A stretch of 64,000 nucleotides of DNA, from NCBI GenBank assembly GCA_027451525.1, contig DAIDJF010000006.1, forward strand, positions 1 to 64,000, given 5' to 3'. The translations under genes were made by a program, and so were the position numbers. Shown here piece by piece: positions 8,717 to 17,672 of the stretch. Positions within the stretch are counted from its first letter, which is position 1; each line of letters starts with the position of its first letter. Source of the stretch: Ktedonobacterales bacterium. GTDB taxonomy: Bacteria; Chloroflexota; Ktedonobacteria; Ktedonobacterales; Ktedonobacteraceae. The notes under the pieces were generated by a model. It worked only from the letters and a program-made list of their open reading frames with translations, did not search any database and was not told the DNA's origin.

Positions 8717-9496
8717 ATGTCTCATTCTCGCACAGCCGATCCGTCGCAATCTCAAGTGGAAGTTGCTACACAGCCGCGCGTGCGTTCTGCATCGACTGCG
8801 TTGTGGGTTAGCGCGTTAGCCGAGGGCATTGGTACCTTCGGCTTGGTCTTTGCTGGTTGTGGTGCTATCGTGATCGACGTGGAAAGTCATGGTCAGATCA
8901 CCCATGTTGGCGTTAGTCTGGTCTTTGGTCTGATTATCACCGTTATGATTTATACCTTCGGTCATATAAGCGGTGCGCATTTCAATCCAGCAGTCACGCT
9001 CGCCTTTGTGGTGGCTCGACATTTTCCCGTGCGTCGCCTCTGGGTCTACTGGCTTGCTCAGTGTGCCGGTGCTATTCTGGCCGCTCTCTGTTTGCGTCTT
9101 TTGCTCGGAGATGTTGCCCATCTGGGTGCAACGTTGCCAGCAGGGAGCGGTGGGGCCTGGCAATCGTTCGCGTTTGAAGCACTGCTCACATTCTTTTTAA
9201 TGGTCGTTATTATGGCGATGGCAACGGATACCCGCGCCGTAGGTCAATCTGCCGCGCTGGCGATTGGTGCCACCGTCGCGCTTGAAGCCTTGTTTGCTGG
9301 CCCTATCTCAGGAGCTTCGATGAATCCCGCCCGTTCGCTTGGTCCTGCACTGGTGAGCGGAATCTGGAGCGCGCAATGGGTGTATCTCTGTGCGCCACTG
9401 TTAGGGGCCGTAGTCGGCGCGCTTGTTTATCGTTGGATGCGGGAGATGGGAACGCTTCTAACATCTTCAATTGCTCAGGAGGAAAACCATGACTGA
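8717..9496 (+). CDS. aquaglyceroporin (MIP family), probable arsenite channel
   Basis: A 259-residue six-helix MIP channel with two half-helix motifs, N90-P-A (SGAHFNPAV) and N203-P-A-R (SGASMNPAR), and a soluble N-terminal extension of about 28 residues. Set between two arsenate reductase genes, it matches the Sinorhizobium meliloti aqpS arrangement, where arsenite made inside the cell leaves by passive flow through the channel. No ArsB or Acr3 pump gene is nearby, which strengthens that reading. The ribosome site is AAAGGAGTC at 8706-8714. Its last eight bases overlap the following arsC gene. Confidence 0.88.
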   Translation: MSHSRTADPSQSQVEVATQPRVRSASTALWVSALAEGIGTFGLVFAGCGAIVIDVESHGQITHVGVSLVFGLIITVMIYTFGHISGAHFNPAVTLAFVVARHFPVRRLWVYWLAQCAGAILAALCLRLLLGDVAHLGATLPAGSGGAWQSFAFEALLTFFLMVVIMAMATDTRAVGQSAALAIGATVALEALFAGPISGASMNPARSLGPALVSGIWSAQWVYLCAPLLGAVVGALVYRWMREMGTLLTSSIAQEENHD

Positions 9497-9983
9497 ACCA
9501 ACTGCTACTCAGCCCATGCGCGTACTCTTTTTGTGTACGCACAACTCGTCGCGTTCGCAGATGGCCGAGGGCCTGTTGCGCGCTCGTGGCGGAGCGGCGT
9601 ACGAAGTTTTCAGCGCGGGCACGCAACCGCGTGTTGTCCATCCACTGGCTATCAAAGCGATGGGTGAGCTTGGCATCGACATTAGCGGCCATCGGGCCAA
9701 AAGCATGGATGAATTTAGTGCGCAGCCGCCGATGGACCTCGTGGTGACTGTCTGCGATGAGGCGGCTGAAGCGTGTCCCTACTTCCCTAACGCGCGCCAT
9801 CAGGTGCATTGGGGCTTTCCTGATCCTAGCAAGGTTGAGGGCAGCGAAGAGGAGCGGCTTGCGGCTTTTCGCCATATCCGTGACCTGATCGCCACTCGTA
9901 TTAACCAGTTCTTGGGGCTATCGCCTGCGCACTCACTGAAACAATTATATGCGGCGGCCAAAGCCCAAGAGGAGCCTGCATAA
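9489..9983 (+). CDS. arsC: arsenate reductase, thioredoxin-coupled (LMW-PTPase fold)
   Basis: A 164-residue ArsC of the Staphylococcus pI258 type. The P-loop is C16-THNSS-R22, and the resolving cysteines are C89 and C96 (C-x6-C), with the DPSKVEGSEEE loop after them. It reduces arsenate to arsenite using thioredoxin. The start at 9489 is chosen because AGGAGG lies at 9478-9483; the longer frame from 9471 would begin inside the ribosome site. The gene overlaps the channel gene by eight bases, so the two are probably translationally coupled. It is a second reductase in the same operon as the ArsR-ArsC fusion, about as similar to its reductase half as paralogues usually are. Confidence 0.9.
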   Translation: MTEPTATQPMRVLFLCTHNSSRSQMAEGLLRARGGAAYEVFSAGTQPRVVHPLAIKAMGELGIDISGHRAKSMDEFSAQPPMDLVVTVCDEAAEACPYFPNARHQVHWGFPDPSKVEGSEEERLAAFRHIRDLIATRINQFLGLSPAHSLKQLYAAAKAQEEPA

Positions 9984-10006
9984 GCAAGCGCCTCTTGGAG
10001 AGTCTT

Positions 10007-11947
10007 TTAGACTTGCCATATCTGTACCGCATCGTTCATTCCGCCTGCCGCGAGCATGCGCCCATCGGGTGACCATGCGACAGCGAATAATTCAGGGGCA
10101 TTGCTGTTATATGCCGCAAGATTGGCCCCCGTAGATGCATTCCATATTCGTGCGTCGCCCGTTGGACCAACCGCTGCAAGCCGCTGCCCATCAGGCGACC
10201 ATGCTATTTGAAAGACATCGGGCCCAGTTGTAAATTGAGATTTCTGGTTATTAAATGGATCCCAGATGCCAATACTTTGCCCTTGCATTGACAATGCGAT
10301 ACGCTGGTCATCTGGTGACCACGCGGCACTTTCTACAATGTCATTGGTGCCCGTTGTTGCATATTGATAGAGGGTCTTGCCTGTCGCGGCATCCCAGACA
10401 TTTACTGTACCATCAAAGCTACCTGTAACGATATATTTGCCGTCATGTGACCAGGAGAGCGCGTCTACACAACTGGCATGGGCGGTATACGTCAGCAAAA
10501 TGTTTCCTGTCAGTGCGTTGAGTACCTCGACAATGCCATGCGTCTGATAGCCGCCAGCTAGCGCAAGGCGCGTGCCATCGGGCGACCACGCGACTTGATA
10601 GACTCCTGTTCCGCAACCACCAGAGAGCCTGAGCGCGGCCCCGATGTGTGAGACGGAGGCGGCGGCTCCCTGCAATTGGTAGGTAGCGGTTGTTGCTCCT
10701 GTCGCGGCATTCCAGATTTCGACTGTTGGGTCAGTCGCGCTTGAAGATGCGATATATTTGCCATCGGGCGACCAGGCCAGCGCGCTATAAGAGCTGAGAT
10801 TTCCTCGATGTACAACTATATTTGCCCCCATTGTAGCCCCTGTTGTAGCATCCCAAACCTGGACTGTGCCATCCGCGCTGGCGGATGCGATGCGTGAACC
10901 ATTGGGCGACCACGCGACAGCATAGACATAGCCGCTATGTCCGAGATAGGTATACAGTGTGTCACTCTTCTGCGGAACTACAGTAGATTTATAAAACGGT
11001 AATGCTGTCGCTTGTTCTCCTTGAACTTGTATGATTCTGTTTGTCCTGGAAAATGGCGTAATCACTGCCACGGCCCAACCGATGATGCCTGCGATGACAA
11101 AGACTATTACCATGCCAAGCAACATGTACCAGCGGGAACGAAAAGGACGCCTGTAACTTGGATAGCTGGTGGCTTTTTCCCAACGTTCAGAGAGGCCATT
11201 GCGATAGGGATCATAGGAGCGATATTCGGAAGGTTGTTCTGGTTCTTGACCAAATGATTGTTCTTGTTCCTGTCGCATAAGTTTTCTGTCCTTTTTTTGC
11301 ATAAATGGAGAGAATAGCGATGTAGAGCGATGAGGCTGATGCCTTTCTTGCGGCTGCATACTCATCTGCTGTCCTGATATATGAGAATGCGGAGAGGGTG
11401 GAGCGAAAAGATCAATCCGATGGTTCGTTGGTGGTTGCTCAAGTGGTTGTAGCGTCTGTTGTCTGTTTTGCAGCATTTGCGCGGCTTCACGCACTAATAC
11501 GTCTGTATCTCGTAATCCGAGAGCTAACGCATCGGGCAGGCGTTTTTGTTTGTGTTGCCCCACAATAAAAATGGCCGTTTCGCGTACATGCCAGTCTTCA
11601 TCATGTAGAGCAGTAAATAAACGTTCGGACGAGGCGTTTTGACCTAATGCATGCAGGGCAGCGGCGCGTACCGAGCTATCTTCATCATCAAGTGCCGGCA
11701 GGAGCAAAGACTGTGCCTCTGGTGTGTTCAGTTTACCGAGCGTGCGAACAGCAGCGGCGCGCTTCTGCCAATCGGGATTGCGTATATCCTCTCGTGCCTG
11801 TTCAAACGAGAGGGTTGATTGACCTTCTAAACCGAGGCGTTGTAATACTGTTGGCAAGAGAGCAGATGGCACCGGCGTGGGTGTCGCTTGTTCAAGATGG
11901 GGATGAAGCCCCCAGTCCTCATGTTGGTTGTCTTGAAACCCTTCCAT
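10007..11947 (-). CDS. HEAT-repeat / single-TM / WD40 protein, possible anti-sigma partner
   Basis: A 646-residue modular protein. Residues 45-165 are HEAT-like helical repeats, residues 170-270 a Gln/Pro/Arg-rich linker, 273-297 a single membrane helix (MLLGMVIVFVIAGIIGW region), and 330-646 a seven-bladed WD40 propeller with repeated AWSPDG blocks. Topology would put the HEAT repeats inside and the propeller outside. It begins 10 bases after the ECF sigma gene on the same strand, the position usually held by an anti-sigma factor, so I infer that it controls that sigma factor. No zinc-type anti-sigma motif (HxxxCxxC) is present, so this is not a ZAS-family anti-sigma. The substrate or signal of the propeller is unknown. 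Confidence 0.82.
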   Translation of the reverse strand: MEGFQDNQHEDWGLHPHLEQATPTPVPSALLPTVLQRLGLEGQSTLSFEQAREDIRNPDWQKRAAAVRTLGKLNTPEAQSLLLPALDDEDSSVRAAALHALGQNASSERLFTALHDEDWHVRETAIFIVGQHKQKRLPDALALGLRDTDVLVREAAQMLQNRQQTLQPLEQPPTNHRIDLFAPPSPHSHISGQQMSMQPQERHQPHRSTSLFSPFMQKKDRKLMRQEQEQSFGQEPEQPSEYRSYDPYRNGLSERWEKATSYPSYRRPFRSRWYMLLGMVIVFVIAGIIGWAVAVITPFSRTNRIIQVQGEQATALPFYKSTVVPQKSDTLYTYLGHSGYVYAVAWSPNGSRIASASADGTVQVWDATTGATMGANIVVHRGNLSSYSALAWSPDGKYIASSSATDPTVEIWNAATGATTATYQLQGAAASVSHIGAALRLSGGCGTGVYQVAWSPDGTRLALAGGYQTHGIVEVLNALTGNILLTYTAHASCVDALSWSHDGKYIVTGSFDGTVNVWDAATGKTLYQYATTGTNDIVESAAWSPDDQRIALSMQGQSIGIWDPFNNQKSQFTTGPDVFQIAWSPDGQRLAAVGPTGDARIWNASTGANLAAYNSNAPELFAVAWSPDGRMLAAGGMNDAVQIWQV

Positions 11948-11957
11948 AGTCTATACC

Positions 11958-12533
11958 TTATCTACTCTTCTGTACACCTAAGGTCTTGCGTAATAGCTGT
12001 GTACCGCGATGCACATTTGATTTGACTGTTCCCAGCGGCTGATTGAGCAATTCCGCGATTTCCCGATAGCCCATCTCTTCAAAATAATAGAGATTGACGG
12101 CTTCACGATACTGTGGTGATAGAGTTGCCACCATTGCTTCCAGTTCGCGCAGGCTCTCTCTATTTTCGGCTACCTGCTCCGGTTGCTCGCGTTCGTCATC
12201 CTCGATTGCCAGATACATGCTCTCGTCAGAACTATCGAGCGAAACAAGGTGTAATCTGTCGTGATTGACCCGCTTGTAGAAAATGTTCAGCGTGATTTTG
12301 AATAGCCATGCCTGCAATTTTAAGCTCTGGATACGTTCGCCTGGATAATCTGCAAGCGCATAATATGCACGTATAAAAGCCTCTTGTACGATATCTTCGG
12401 CGTCCTGAAGACTGCCAGTCTGCCGGAACATGAACGTATAGAGCCGCTGTTGATAGTGCAACACAAGCAGTTTAAAATAGCGATCCAGGTCTGTTGCGAG
12501 CAATATAGGCAATTCTCTGTCACTCAGCGTCAT
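11958..12533 (-). CDS. ECF-type RNA polymerase sigma factor
   Basis: A 191-residue sigma factor with region 2 (about 25-95, including the DAEDIVQEAFIRAYYAL segment that binds core and the -10 element) and region 4 (about 130-185, with a helix-turn-helix in YREIAELLNQPLGTVKSN). Regions 1.1 and 3 are missing, as in ECF sigmas. GGAAGAG lies before the ATG at 12533. It is followed after 10 bases by the HEAT-WD40 membrane protein gene, implying a joint function. The 18-base terminator of the MMPL gene separates it from the upstream transcript, so it has its own promoter, which I could not place with confidence. Confidence 0.9.
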   Translation of the reverse strand: MTLSDRELPILLATDLDRYFKLLVLHYQQRLYTFMFRQTGSLQDAEDIVQEAFIRAYYALADYPGERIQSLKLQAWLFKITLNIFYKRVNHDRLHLVSLDSSDESMYLAIEDDEREQPEQVAENRESLRELEAMVATLSPQYREAVNLYYFEEMGYREIAELLNQPLGTVKSNVHRGTQLLRKTLGVQKSR

Positions 12534-12626
12534 GCTTTCTCTTCCATAAAGAGATTTCTCACCGTGCTTCTATCTGATACAATCCCAAAAATGCTAAAAA
12601 GGTTGCGAAATTATAGAGGAGAAAAA

Positions 12627-12678
12627 TATACCAGGAAAGACACATTAGAAATTTCTATTGTGTGTCTTTCCTGGTATA
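12627..12678 (-). terminator. Rho-independent terminator of the MMPL gene
   Basis: Perfect 18-base arms, 12627-12644 and 12661-12678, enclose a 16-base loop that itself contains the palindrome TAGAAATTTCTA. On the minus strand the stem is followed by a TTTTTC run. It lies 15 bases after the MMPL stop codon and isolates that gene from the sigma factor operon. Confidence 0.85.
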
Positions 12679-12693
12679 CGAGCGAGGAGTGGA

Positions 12694-15141
12694 TTATTTG
12701 AGGCCAGCAGTAGCCGTCGCTGTTTGCTCGGCATCAGGTAGCGTATGCGCGTCTTTCTCCTGAGCAAGTTTTCCAGGCCACCAGTTCCATTTGCCTAGCA
12801 GCAGGACCATTCCTGGTACAAGCAGGCCGCGTACAATGAAGGTATCCATTAGAATACCGACCGCGACACAGACGCCAAACTGGTAGAGAACGTTAATAGG
12901 CAGCGTCGTCAGTACGCCAAATGTGCCCGCGAGAATCAGACCTGCCGAGGTAATCACGCCGCCCGTGCGCGAGACTGCATAGGGAACGCCAACCTCTAAA
13001 CCGTGCAGACGTGCCTCTTCGCGCACCCGCGACATCAGGAAAATCGTGTAGTCTGCACCGAGGGCGACCAGGAAGATGAAGGTATAGAGCGGAACGGCAT
13101 AGCTGAAACCATCCTGGCCCTCAATGTGCTGGAAGAAAAAGCCACAAGCTCCAATCGCAGCCAGGAAGTTGAGCGTGACAGAGACCAGCAGGTAGAGTGG
13201 TGCTACAAGACTGCGCAAGAGCAGTGCCAGGACAATGCCAACCAGCACGAGCACCAGCGGCACAATCAGCCATGTGTCGTGTTGGTTATACATGTAGGTA
13301 TCCGCCAGTAGCGAAGTTTGACCAGCAATATAGCCGGTAGCACTGGTTGACGCGCCTGTCCCCAGACCATTCGCGTCCAGTGCCTTGTTGAGTGCGCTAC
13401 GCAATGGGTCAATGCGTTTGATCGCATCTAATGAGTAGGGATCATCTTTTAGTACGACGGAAAGCTGAACCGTTGTATTATCCGGCGATACAGAGGATGA
13501 ACTGGCTGCGAACGCCGCGATGGTTGCCAACATTTGTGGGTTAGGCGGAGGACACTGCTGTCCTTGACAGGTTGGGCCGGAGCTAATGCCTTGACCGGAG
13601 CGAAGCGCGGCGCGTAATTGTGGTGGCAGTTGTGCGATTGATGTTTGCAAGGTAGCGGGATCGATACTTGGTGCGTTGCCATCTGGGCGTGTGAGACCCT
13701 GCACCTCAGCAACGCCAGAGACTTTTTGTAAGGCTACGATTACCGCGTCCAGCGCGGCGAGATGTTGATAGGCATCGGGCGTTGCGCCATGCAGTTGGAT
13801 CAGCACGGTTGTGGGTGCTAATGTACCTGCCGGGAAGTGATTCTGTAGAATAGCATAGCCTCGGCTGGAGTCCGTTGGATTGCGGAATGCGGTTAAAAGG
13901 TTAAATGAAGGGAGAGAGCCGATATTGCCCAACGCCAGAACGGTGAGTAAAAGCAAGCTGCCGACAGTTGCCAGAACGCGATGTTTCGCCGTCCATGTGC
14001 CCAGTCTGCCCCAGAAACCGCGTAGCTGCGAGATATCGATCTGTGTTGGTTGTTCCGCATTGTAGCGTGGCAGGAAAGGCCAGTAAGCCGCTCGTCCTAG
14101 CCAGACAAGTAGGGCTGGGACAAGCGTCAGACCTGCCAGCAGCATCACGGCAACCGCGATAGCCAGTGTTGGGCCAAGCGAATTGTAGAGGCCAATCATT
14201 GTGAAAAGCAAGGTCAACAGAGCCAGAATGACTGTTCCTGCGCTGGAGGTGATCGCTTCTCCAACTGCGCGCATTGTGTTGCGCATCGCCAGATGTTTAT
14301 CCTGTGTGACTAGCAGTTCCTCGCGGAAACGTGAAGCAATAAAGATAGTATAGTCGGTGCCAGCGCCAAAGAGCAGCACCGTCATGATTGAGGTTGCCTG
14401 CTGGCTGATACCGAACAGGCCCGCTTTGCCCGCGAATCCCAGCAAGGCATCGACAATTTGTAAGGCCCAGCCAACAGCAACCAGCGGCAGGAATGCCAGG
14501 ATAGGCGAACGGTATAGAATAATCAAGAGTAGCAGGACCAGCCCAACAGTTCCGAGCAGTAGCGGAAGATCAGTGGAGGAGAAGATCAGTACCGCATCCT
14601 CGACCACGCCCGCTGGTCCGGTTACATAGGCCTGTAACGAACTATGCGTGGTGATATTTTTGACATAGTTGCGCATATCTGTCACGCTGCTCTGAAATGC
14701 CGTACTAGAGGTATCACCGTTGAGCGTGACCACCATCGTCATTGTGGTATTGTCTTTGGAAATCAAGGCAGTTTTGGCCTGTGGCACAGTGAAGATCGAA
14801 AGCACAGGGCCGATAGCGGATGGTTTGTTGCTGGAAATCAGCCAATCGCTAACCTGCTTGGCCTGCGTGAGATCGCTATTGCTTAAACCCTTCGCGTCGT
14901 AAAACACCAGCACGGCAGGTGTGCCGTGACTGCTGGGGAACTCTTTTAGATAGAGTCGTTGCGCGACCTGCGAAGGTGCGTCAGATGGAATACTTTGTGT
15001 GGTCGAATTGTCGTAGATACTCGCCAGTTTGGGTGCCAGTCCGACGACGACCAGCGCGAAAACTAGCCAGAGTGCCATCGTTACGAACTTGCCGCGTTTT
15101 GAAGATGCGGCATCGGTAATGGCGTGTAAAATATTTGGCAT
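12694..15141 (-). CDS. MMPL/RND-family membrane transporter
   Basis: An 815-residue protein with the internal duplication of MMPL-family RND transporters: one N-terminal helix, a large extracytoplasmic domain (about 45-185), a six-helix bundle, a second extracytoplasmic domain (about 400-590) and five or six more helices. Each bundle has the proton-relay motif Gly-Ala-(Gly-Thr)-Asp-Tyr-Thr-Ile-Phe. Members export lipids or hydrophobic compounds; the substrate here is unknown. The start is the ATG at 15141, with AGAGGGG upstream; an in-frame TTG at 15162 overlaps that ribosome site and is rejected. It is monocistronic, with its own terminator. Confidence 0.88.
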   Translation of the reverse strand: MPNILHAITDAASSKRGKFVTMALWLVFALVVVGLAPKLASIYDNSTTQSIPSDAPSQVAQRLYLKEFPSSHGTPAVLVFYDAKGLSNSDLTQAKQVSDWLISSNKPSAIGPVLSIFTVPQAKTALISKDNTTMTMVVTLNGDTSSTAFQSSVTDMRNYVKNITTHSSLQAYVTGPAGVVEDAVLIFSSTDLPLLLGTVGLVLLLLIILYRSPILAFLPLVAVGWALQIVDALLGFAGKAGLFGISQQATSIMTVLLFGAGTDYTIFIASRFREELLVTQDKHLAMRNTMRAVGEAITSSAGTVILALLTLLFTMIGLYNSLGPTLAIAVAVMLLAGLTLVPALLVWLGRAAYWPFLPRYNAEQPTQIDISQLRGFWGRLGTWTAKHRVLATVGSLLLLTVLALGNIGSLPSFNLLTAFRNPTDSSRGYAILQNHFPAGTLAPTTVLIQLHGATPDAYQHLAALDAVIVALQKVSGVAEVQGLTRPDGNAPSIDPATLQTSIAQLPPQLRAALRSGQGISSGPTCQGQQCPPPNPQMLATIAAFAASSSSVSPDNTTVQLSVVLKDDPYSLDAIKRIDPLRSALNKALDANGLGTGASTSATGYIAGQTSLLADTYMYNQHDTWLIVPLVLVLVGIVLALLLRSLVAPLYLLVSVTLNFLAAIGACGFFFQHIEGQDGFSYAVPLYTFIFLVALGADYTIFLMSRVREEARLHGLEVGVPYAVSRTGGVITSAGLILAGTFGVLTTLPINVLYQFGVCVAVGILMDTFIVRGLLVPGMVLLLGKWNWWPGKLAQEKDAHTLPDAEQTATATAGLK

Positions 15142-15165
15142 GCTAGAAAACCCCTCTTGCAAGAT

Positions 15166-15199
15166 GTGCTAATCAGGTTCCTGCTACCTGGATCAGCAC
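15166..15199 (-). promoter_or_regulatory. imperfect inverted repeat before the MMPL gene
   Basis: Arms GTGCTAATCAGGT (15166-15178) and ACCTGGATCAGCAC (15186-15199) pair with one bulge and one mismatch, just ahead of the ribosome site of the MMPL gene. It may be a leader hairpin or the operator of a TetR-type regulator; no such regulator gene lies nearby. A second, shorter palindrome (AACATGTT) occurs around 15222-15229. Confidence 0.35.
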
Positions 15200-15332
15200 G
15201 AATATTTATATTTTGATAAGTAACATGTTGACCTTTTGGTCTTGCCTGTCACTCAAATAGATGCATAGATTCTGGCAAAAGGGTAACATATGCGCGCTTT
15301 TTATTTATCAATTGATAAAAATATGTCAAAAC

Positions 15333-15365
15333 AAAACCGTTGGCAAAATTGTTGCCAACGGTTTT
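15333..15365 (-). terminator. terminator hairpin of the 60-residue ORF
   Basis: Perfect 14-base arms, AAAACCGTTGGCAA (15333-15346) and its complement (15352-15365), with a five-base loop. On the minus strand the stem runs into TTTTGTTTTG, as expected of an intrinsic terminator. It lies about 50 bases after the stop of the small gene at 15413, supporting that this gene is transcribed. Confidence 0.75.
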
Positions 15366-15412
15366 ATGCAAATTACGTAGATGGATGGATGGATAATGGC
15401 ACTACATTGTGC

Positions 15413-15595
15413 TTATCCTTCGCCGTCGTTAGGCAAGATGGGAACGATTTCAAAGTTGCGAATTGTTGTGATCTCGAATACTTCGGACGTGACCTCTGCC
15501 AGCATCCCTTCCAGAACTGTATCCGCGTTTTCCATCGTTTCTTCGATGGCATCAAGGGTCTCGACTTCCGCACGAAATGTGATAGTATACCGCAT
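15413..15595 (-). CDS. small acidic hypothetical protein
   Basis: A 60-residue protein rich in Glu, Thr and Ile, with alternating beta-alpha-beta patterning and no cysteine or membrane segment. I do not recognise the family. The ATG at 15595 has AAAGGAG with a spacing of six bases; the ATG six bases earlier sits directly on the ribosome site. Good translation signals and a dedicated terminator downstream make it a likely real gene. Confidence 0.65.
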   Translation of the reverse strand: MRYTITFRAEVETLDAIEETMENADTVLEGMLAEVTSEVFEITTIRNFEIVPILPNDGEG

Positions 15596-15954
15596 GTGCA
15601 TCTCCTTTCGCAGTGGGTGCTACAGGCTCCCCCTCTGTTTCCCGTTGCATGAAAAAGGCCGCCAAAGGTACTCTTGAGATAACAAATCACAGCGTGGAAA
15701 TGAGTCATCTTGGTTCAGTTCCCACGAAAGATATAATACCTTATTTTACACAAAAATCCCATAACAAAACTAATCATTTACCTATCATTCACTGTACAAA
15801 CGGTGTCTTATCCATGCTGTGTGAAATTTGTTACCAACTTCATAGGCAAGAACCACGTGTTCCGCTATACTACAGTTAGGCGAAAGATTATACTGATGTC
15901 GATGATGGTCGCGAATAGGAATTTTTATTACAAAAATTCGGAGGAACAATATCT
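15596..15954. other. intergenic stretch between divergent genes
   Basis: AT-rich spacer between the small minus-strand gene and the ATP-grasp gene. TATACT at 15866-15871 could be the -10 element for the ATP-grasp gene, but no fitting -35 was found. Nothing else was recognised. Confidence 0.35.
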
Positions 15955-16890
15955 GTGCGTTTCTGCTTTATTTTGGAGGAGAAATATGTCGATAAGCCGA
16001 TGCCGATGGTAGTTGCAGATCAGCTCAAGCAATGGGGCCATGAAATTGATGTGCTGTTACCTTATGCCGCGGTGACCAATCTCACGAACTTCTCCTTAAC
16101 TCATTATGATGCCTATGTATTGAAAACAGTTTCTGATGGTCCTGGTTTAACTATTTTAGAGGCTGCCGAAGCGGTTGGTATTCCTACTATTAACAATTCG
16201 CGCGCGATACGTCTGGTGCGTGATAAAGCGGTTGCCGCCGCGTATGCGCAGGCGTGTGGTCTGCCCGTACCACTGACGTATTTTGTCGGGCATCCGCGCG
16301 CGCTGGTAAAGGTCCCTGAAGATATCTATCCTGTCGTTGTGAAGCCGAGCAATGGCACCTCGTTACAGGATATTCATCTTGTGCGCACGCCGCAACAGAT
16401 GCAAGAGGTCATTCCGACGCTTGATACACAAAGCTATTATCTGGCGATGCGCTATGTCGAGAACACGGGCTATGATATCAAACTCTATGTGACAGGTCAG
16501 GAAGTATATGCAATTACCAAGTCTTCTCCTTTGCACGGGCGAGTACAGGAGAATGAGATTCCTGTCAGTCGCGAGATGCTACGGCTGGCTCAGCGTGTTG
16601 GGCGTGTCTTTGGACTTGATCTCTATGGTGTGGATGTGTTGGAGACGCCTCAGGGCTTGATGCTGGTCGATATCAACGATTTTCCCAGCTTCTACGGTGT
16701 GCCGCGCAAGGTTGCAGCCATCTCCGAATATATTTTGCATGCAGCCTATCGTTGTCGGAGCGAGCATGAACGCCATGTTTTGCATCCTCTGAGCTATAAA
16801 CAGCGAACACTGCGCAGGCAGGAAAAGACGCTAGTTCCTGCTGAAATGATGCGCTACAATCCTAACGTCAAGCGTGCAAAGATGGATTAG
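15955..16890 (+). CDS. RimK-like ATP-grasp ligase
   Basis: A 311-residue protein of the ATP-grasp superfamily, closest in layout to RimK/ITPK-like enzymes. An N-terminal alpha/beta pre-ATP-grasp part (1-90) precedes the ATP-grasp domain: a VVVKPSNGTS nucleotide loop (about 125) and a Mg-binding DINDFPSF segment near residue 241. Such enzymes join a carboxylate to an amine, or phosphorylate polyols, through an acyl-phosphate or direct transfer; the substrate here is unknown. Start is GTG 15955 with GGAGG at 15940-15944. A strong hairpin terminator follows, so it is a single-gene transcript, and its neighbours give no functional clue. Confidence 0.78.
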   Translation: MRFCFILEEKYVDKPMPMVVADQLKQWGHEIDVLLPYAAVTNLTNFSLTHYDAYVLKTVSDGPGLTILEAAEAVGIPTINNSRAIRLVRDKAVAAAYAQACGLPVPLTYFVGHPRALVKVPEDIYPVVVKPSNGTSLQDIHLVRTPQQMQEVIPTLDTQSYYLAMRYVENTGYDIKLYVTGQEVYAITKSSPLHGRVQENEIPVSREMLRLAQRVGRVFGLDLYGVDVLETPQGLMLVDINDFPSFYGVPRKVAAISEYILHAAYRCRSEHERHVLHPLSYKQRTLRRQEKTLVPAEMMRYNPNVKRAKMD

Positions 16891-16895
16891 CTGAC

Positions 16896-16952
16896 AGAGC
16901 AGTATGGACGCGATCAATCGCACCCATACTGCTCTTGCCTGAATAATTTTTT
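16896..16952 (+). terminator. Rho-independent terminator of the ATP-grasp gene
   Basis: Twelve-base arms AGAGCAGTATGG (16896-16907) and its complement (16924-16935), with a loop that can form a nested GCGAT/ATCGC stem, followed by AATAATTTTTT at about 16942-16952. It may also stop the convergent phosphatase transcript from the other side. Confidence 0.75.
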
Positions 16953-16988
16953 AAAACTCGCTACCGCTCTCAATACGCTATACAGAGG

Positions 16989-17672
16989 CTAGCGCAGTTT
17001 GAGATGCGCGACATCGTTCAATGTGAAAAGCACGCGTTGCTGCCCGGCAACACGCACAACGGTGATTGAGGTGTTGGCACACGGGAAGAAGAAATCTTGC
17101 TCCATGCGCAAGGCTTCGGCGGCATAGGCATTGATAACGCCACCATGCACACCGACAAGCACGCGCTGGCCGATGTGTGCCCGTGCAATAGCATCTATAT
17201 TCTCGACGACGCGCTGGCGAAATGCCTTCGATGGCTCGTTATCGCCTACAGCATCCCACGTGCCAGAGAGAGCGGCACGGCGCGTAATCTCCATCTGCCG
17301 TGCATGTAGTGCTTTCGTCAACACGCTCAAATCTTCGCCATCAGTGGGGTGTGGCAGTTCAATTACGTTGCCCAGACGAATCTCCTTGATACCCTCGACG
17401 ATGGTGGGTGTCAGGCCAAAATGTGCAGCAAGCGGCCCAATGGTTTGCTGACAACGCTTGAGCGGACTGCTGTAAATTGCGTCGAATGGCAGGTCTTTCA
17501 GTCGCTCAGTCAAGGCCTGCACCTGCTCACGCCCAATACGGCTCAATGGCAGGTCGTCGTAGATGCCGCTGGGAATGATCTCGTCACCTTCTGGAATAGC
17601 ATCGCCGTGACGGACAAGAAATAGCTCGGTGGCAGCGGTGCGTCGTATTAAAAATGGGTCGTTTGTGTTCAT
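16989..17672 (-). CDS. histidine phosphatase family (phosphoglycerate mutase-like) protein
   Basis: A 227-residue member of the histidine phosphatase superfamily. The catalytic RHG motif is LFLVRHGDA (His about residue 22). A second conserved Arg is in YSSPLKRCQQT, and the second catalytic His is in VGVHGGVINAYA. Length and motifs fit the cofactor-dependent phosphoglycerate mutase/CobC-like branch, which includes many phosphatases of unknown substrate. TATAAT directly before the ATG is too close to serve as its -10. Adjacent genes are unrelated. Confidence 0.85.
   Translation of the reverse strand: MNTNDPFLIRRTAATELFLVRHGDAIPEGDEIIPSGIYDDLPLSRIGREQVQALTERLKDLPFDAIYSSPLKRCQQTIGPLAAHFGLTPTIVEGIKEIRLGNVIELPHPTDGEDLSVLTKALHARQMEITRRAALSGTWDAVGDNEPSKAFRQRVVENIDAIARAHIGQRVLVGVHGGVINAYAAEALRMEQDFFFPCANTSITVVRVAGQQRVLFTLNDVAHLKLR

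Noticed and set aside
9303..9875. 190-codon minus-strand ORF over aquaporin and arsC
   Set aside because: Antisense shadow crossing two well supported genes.
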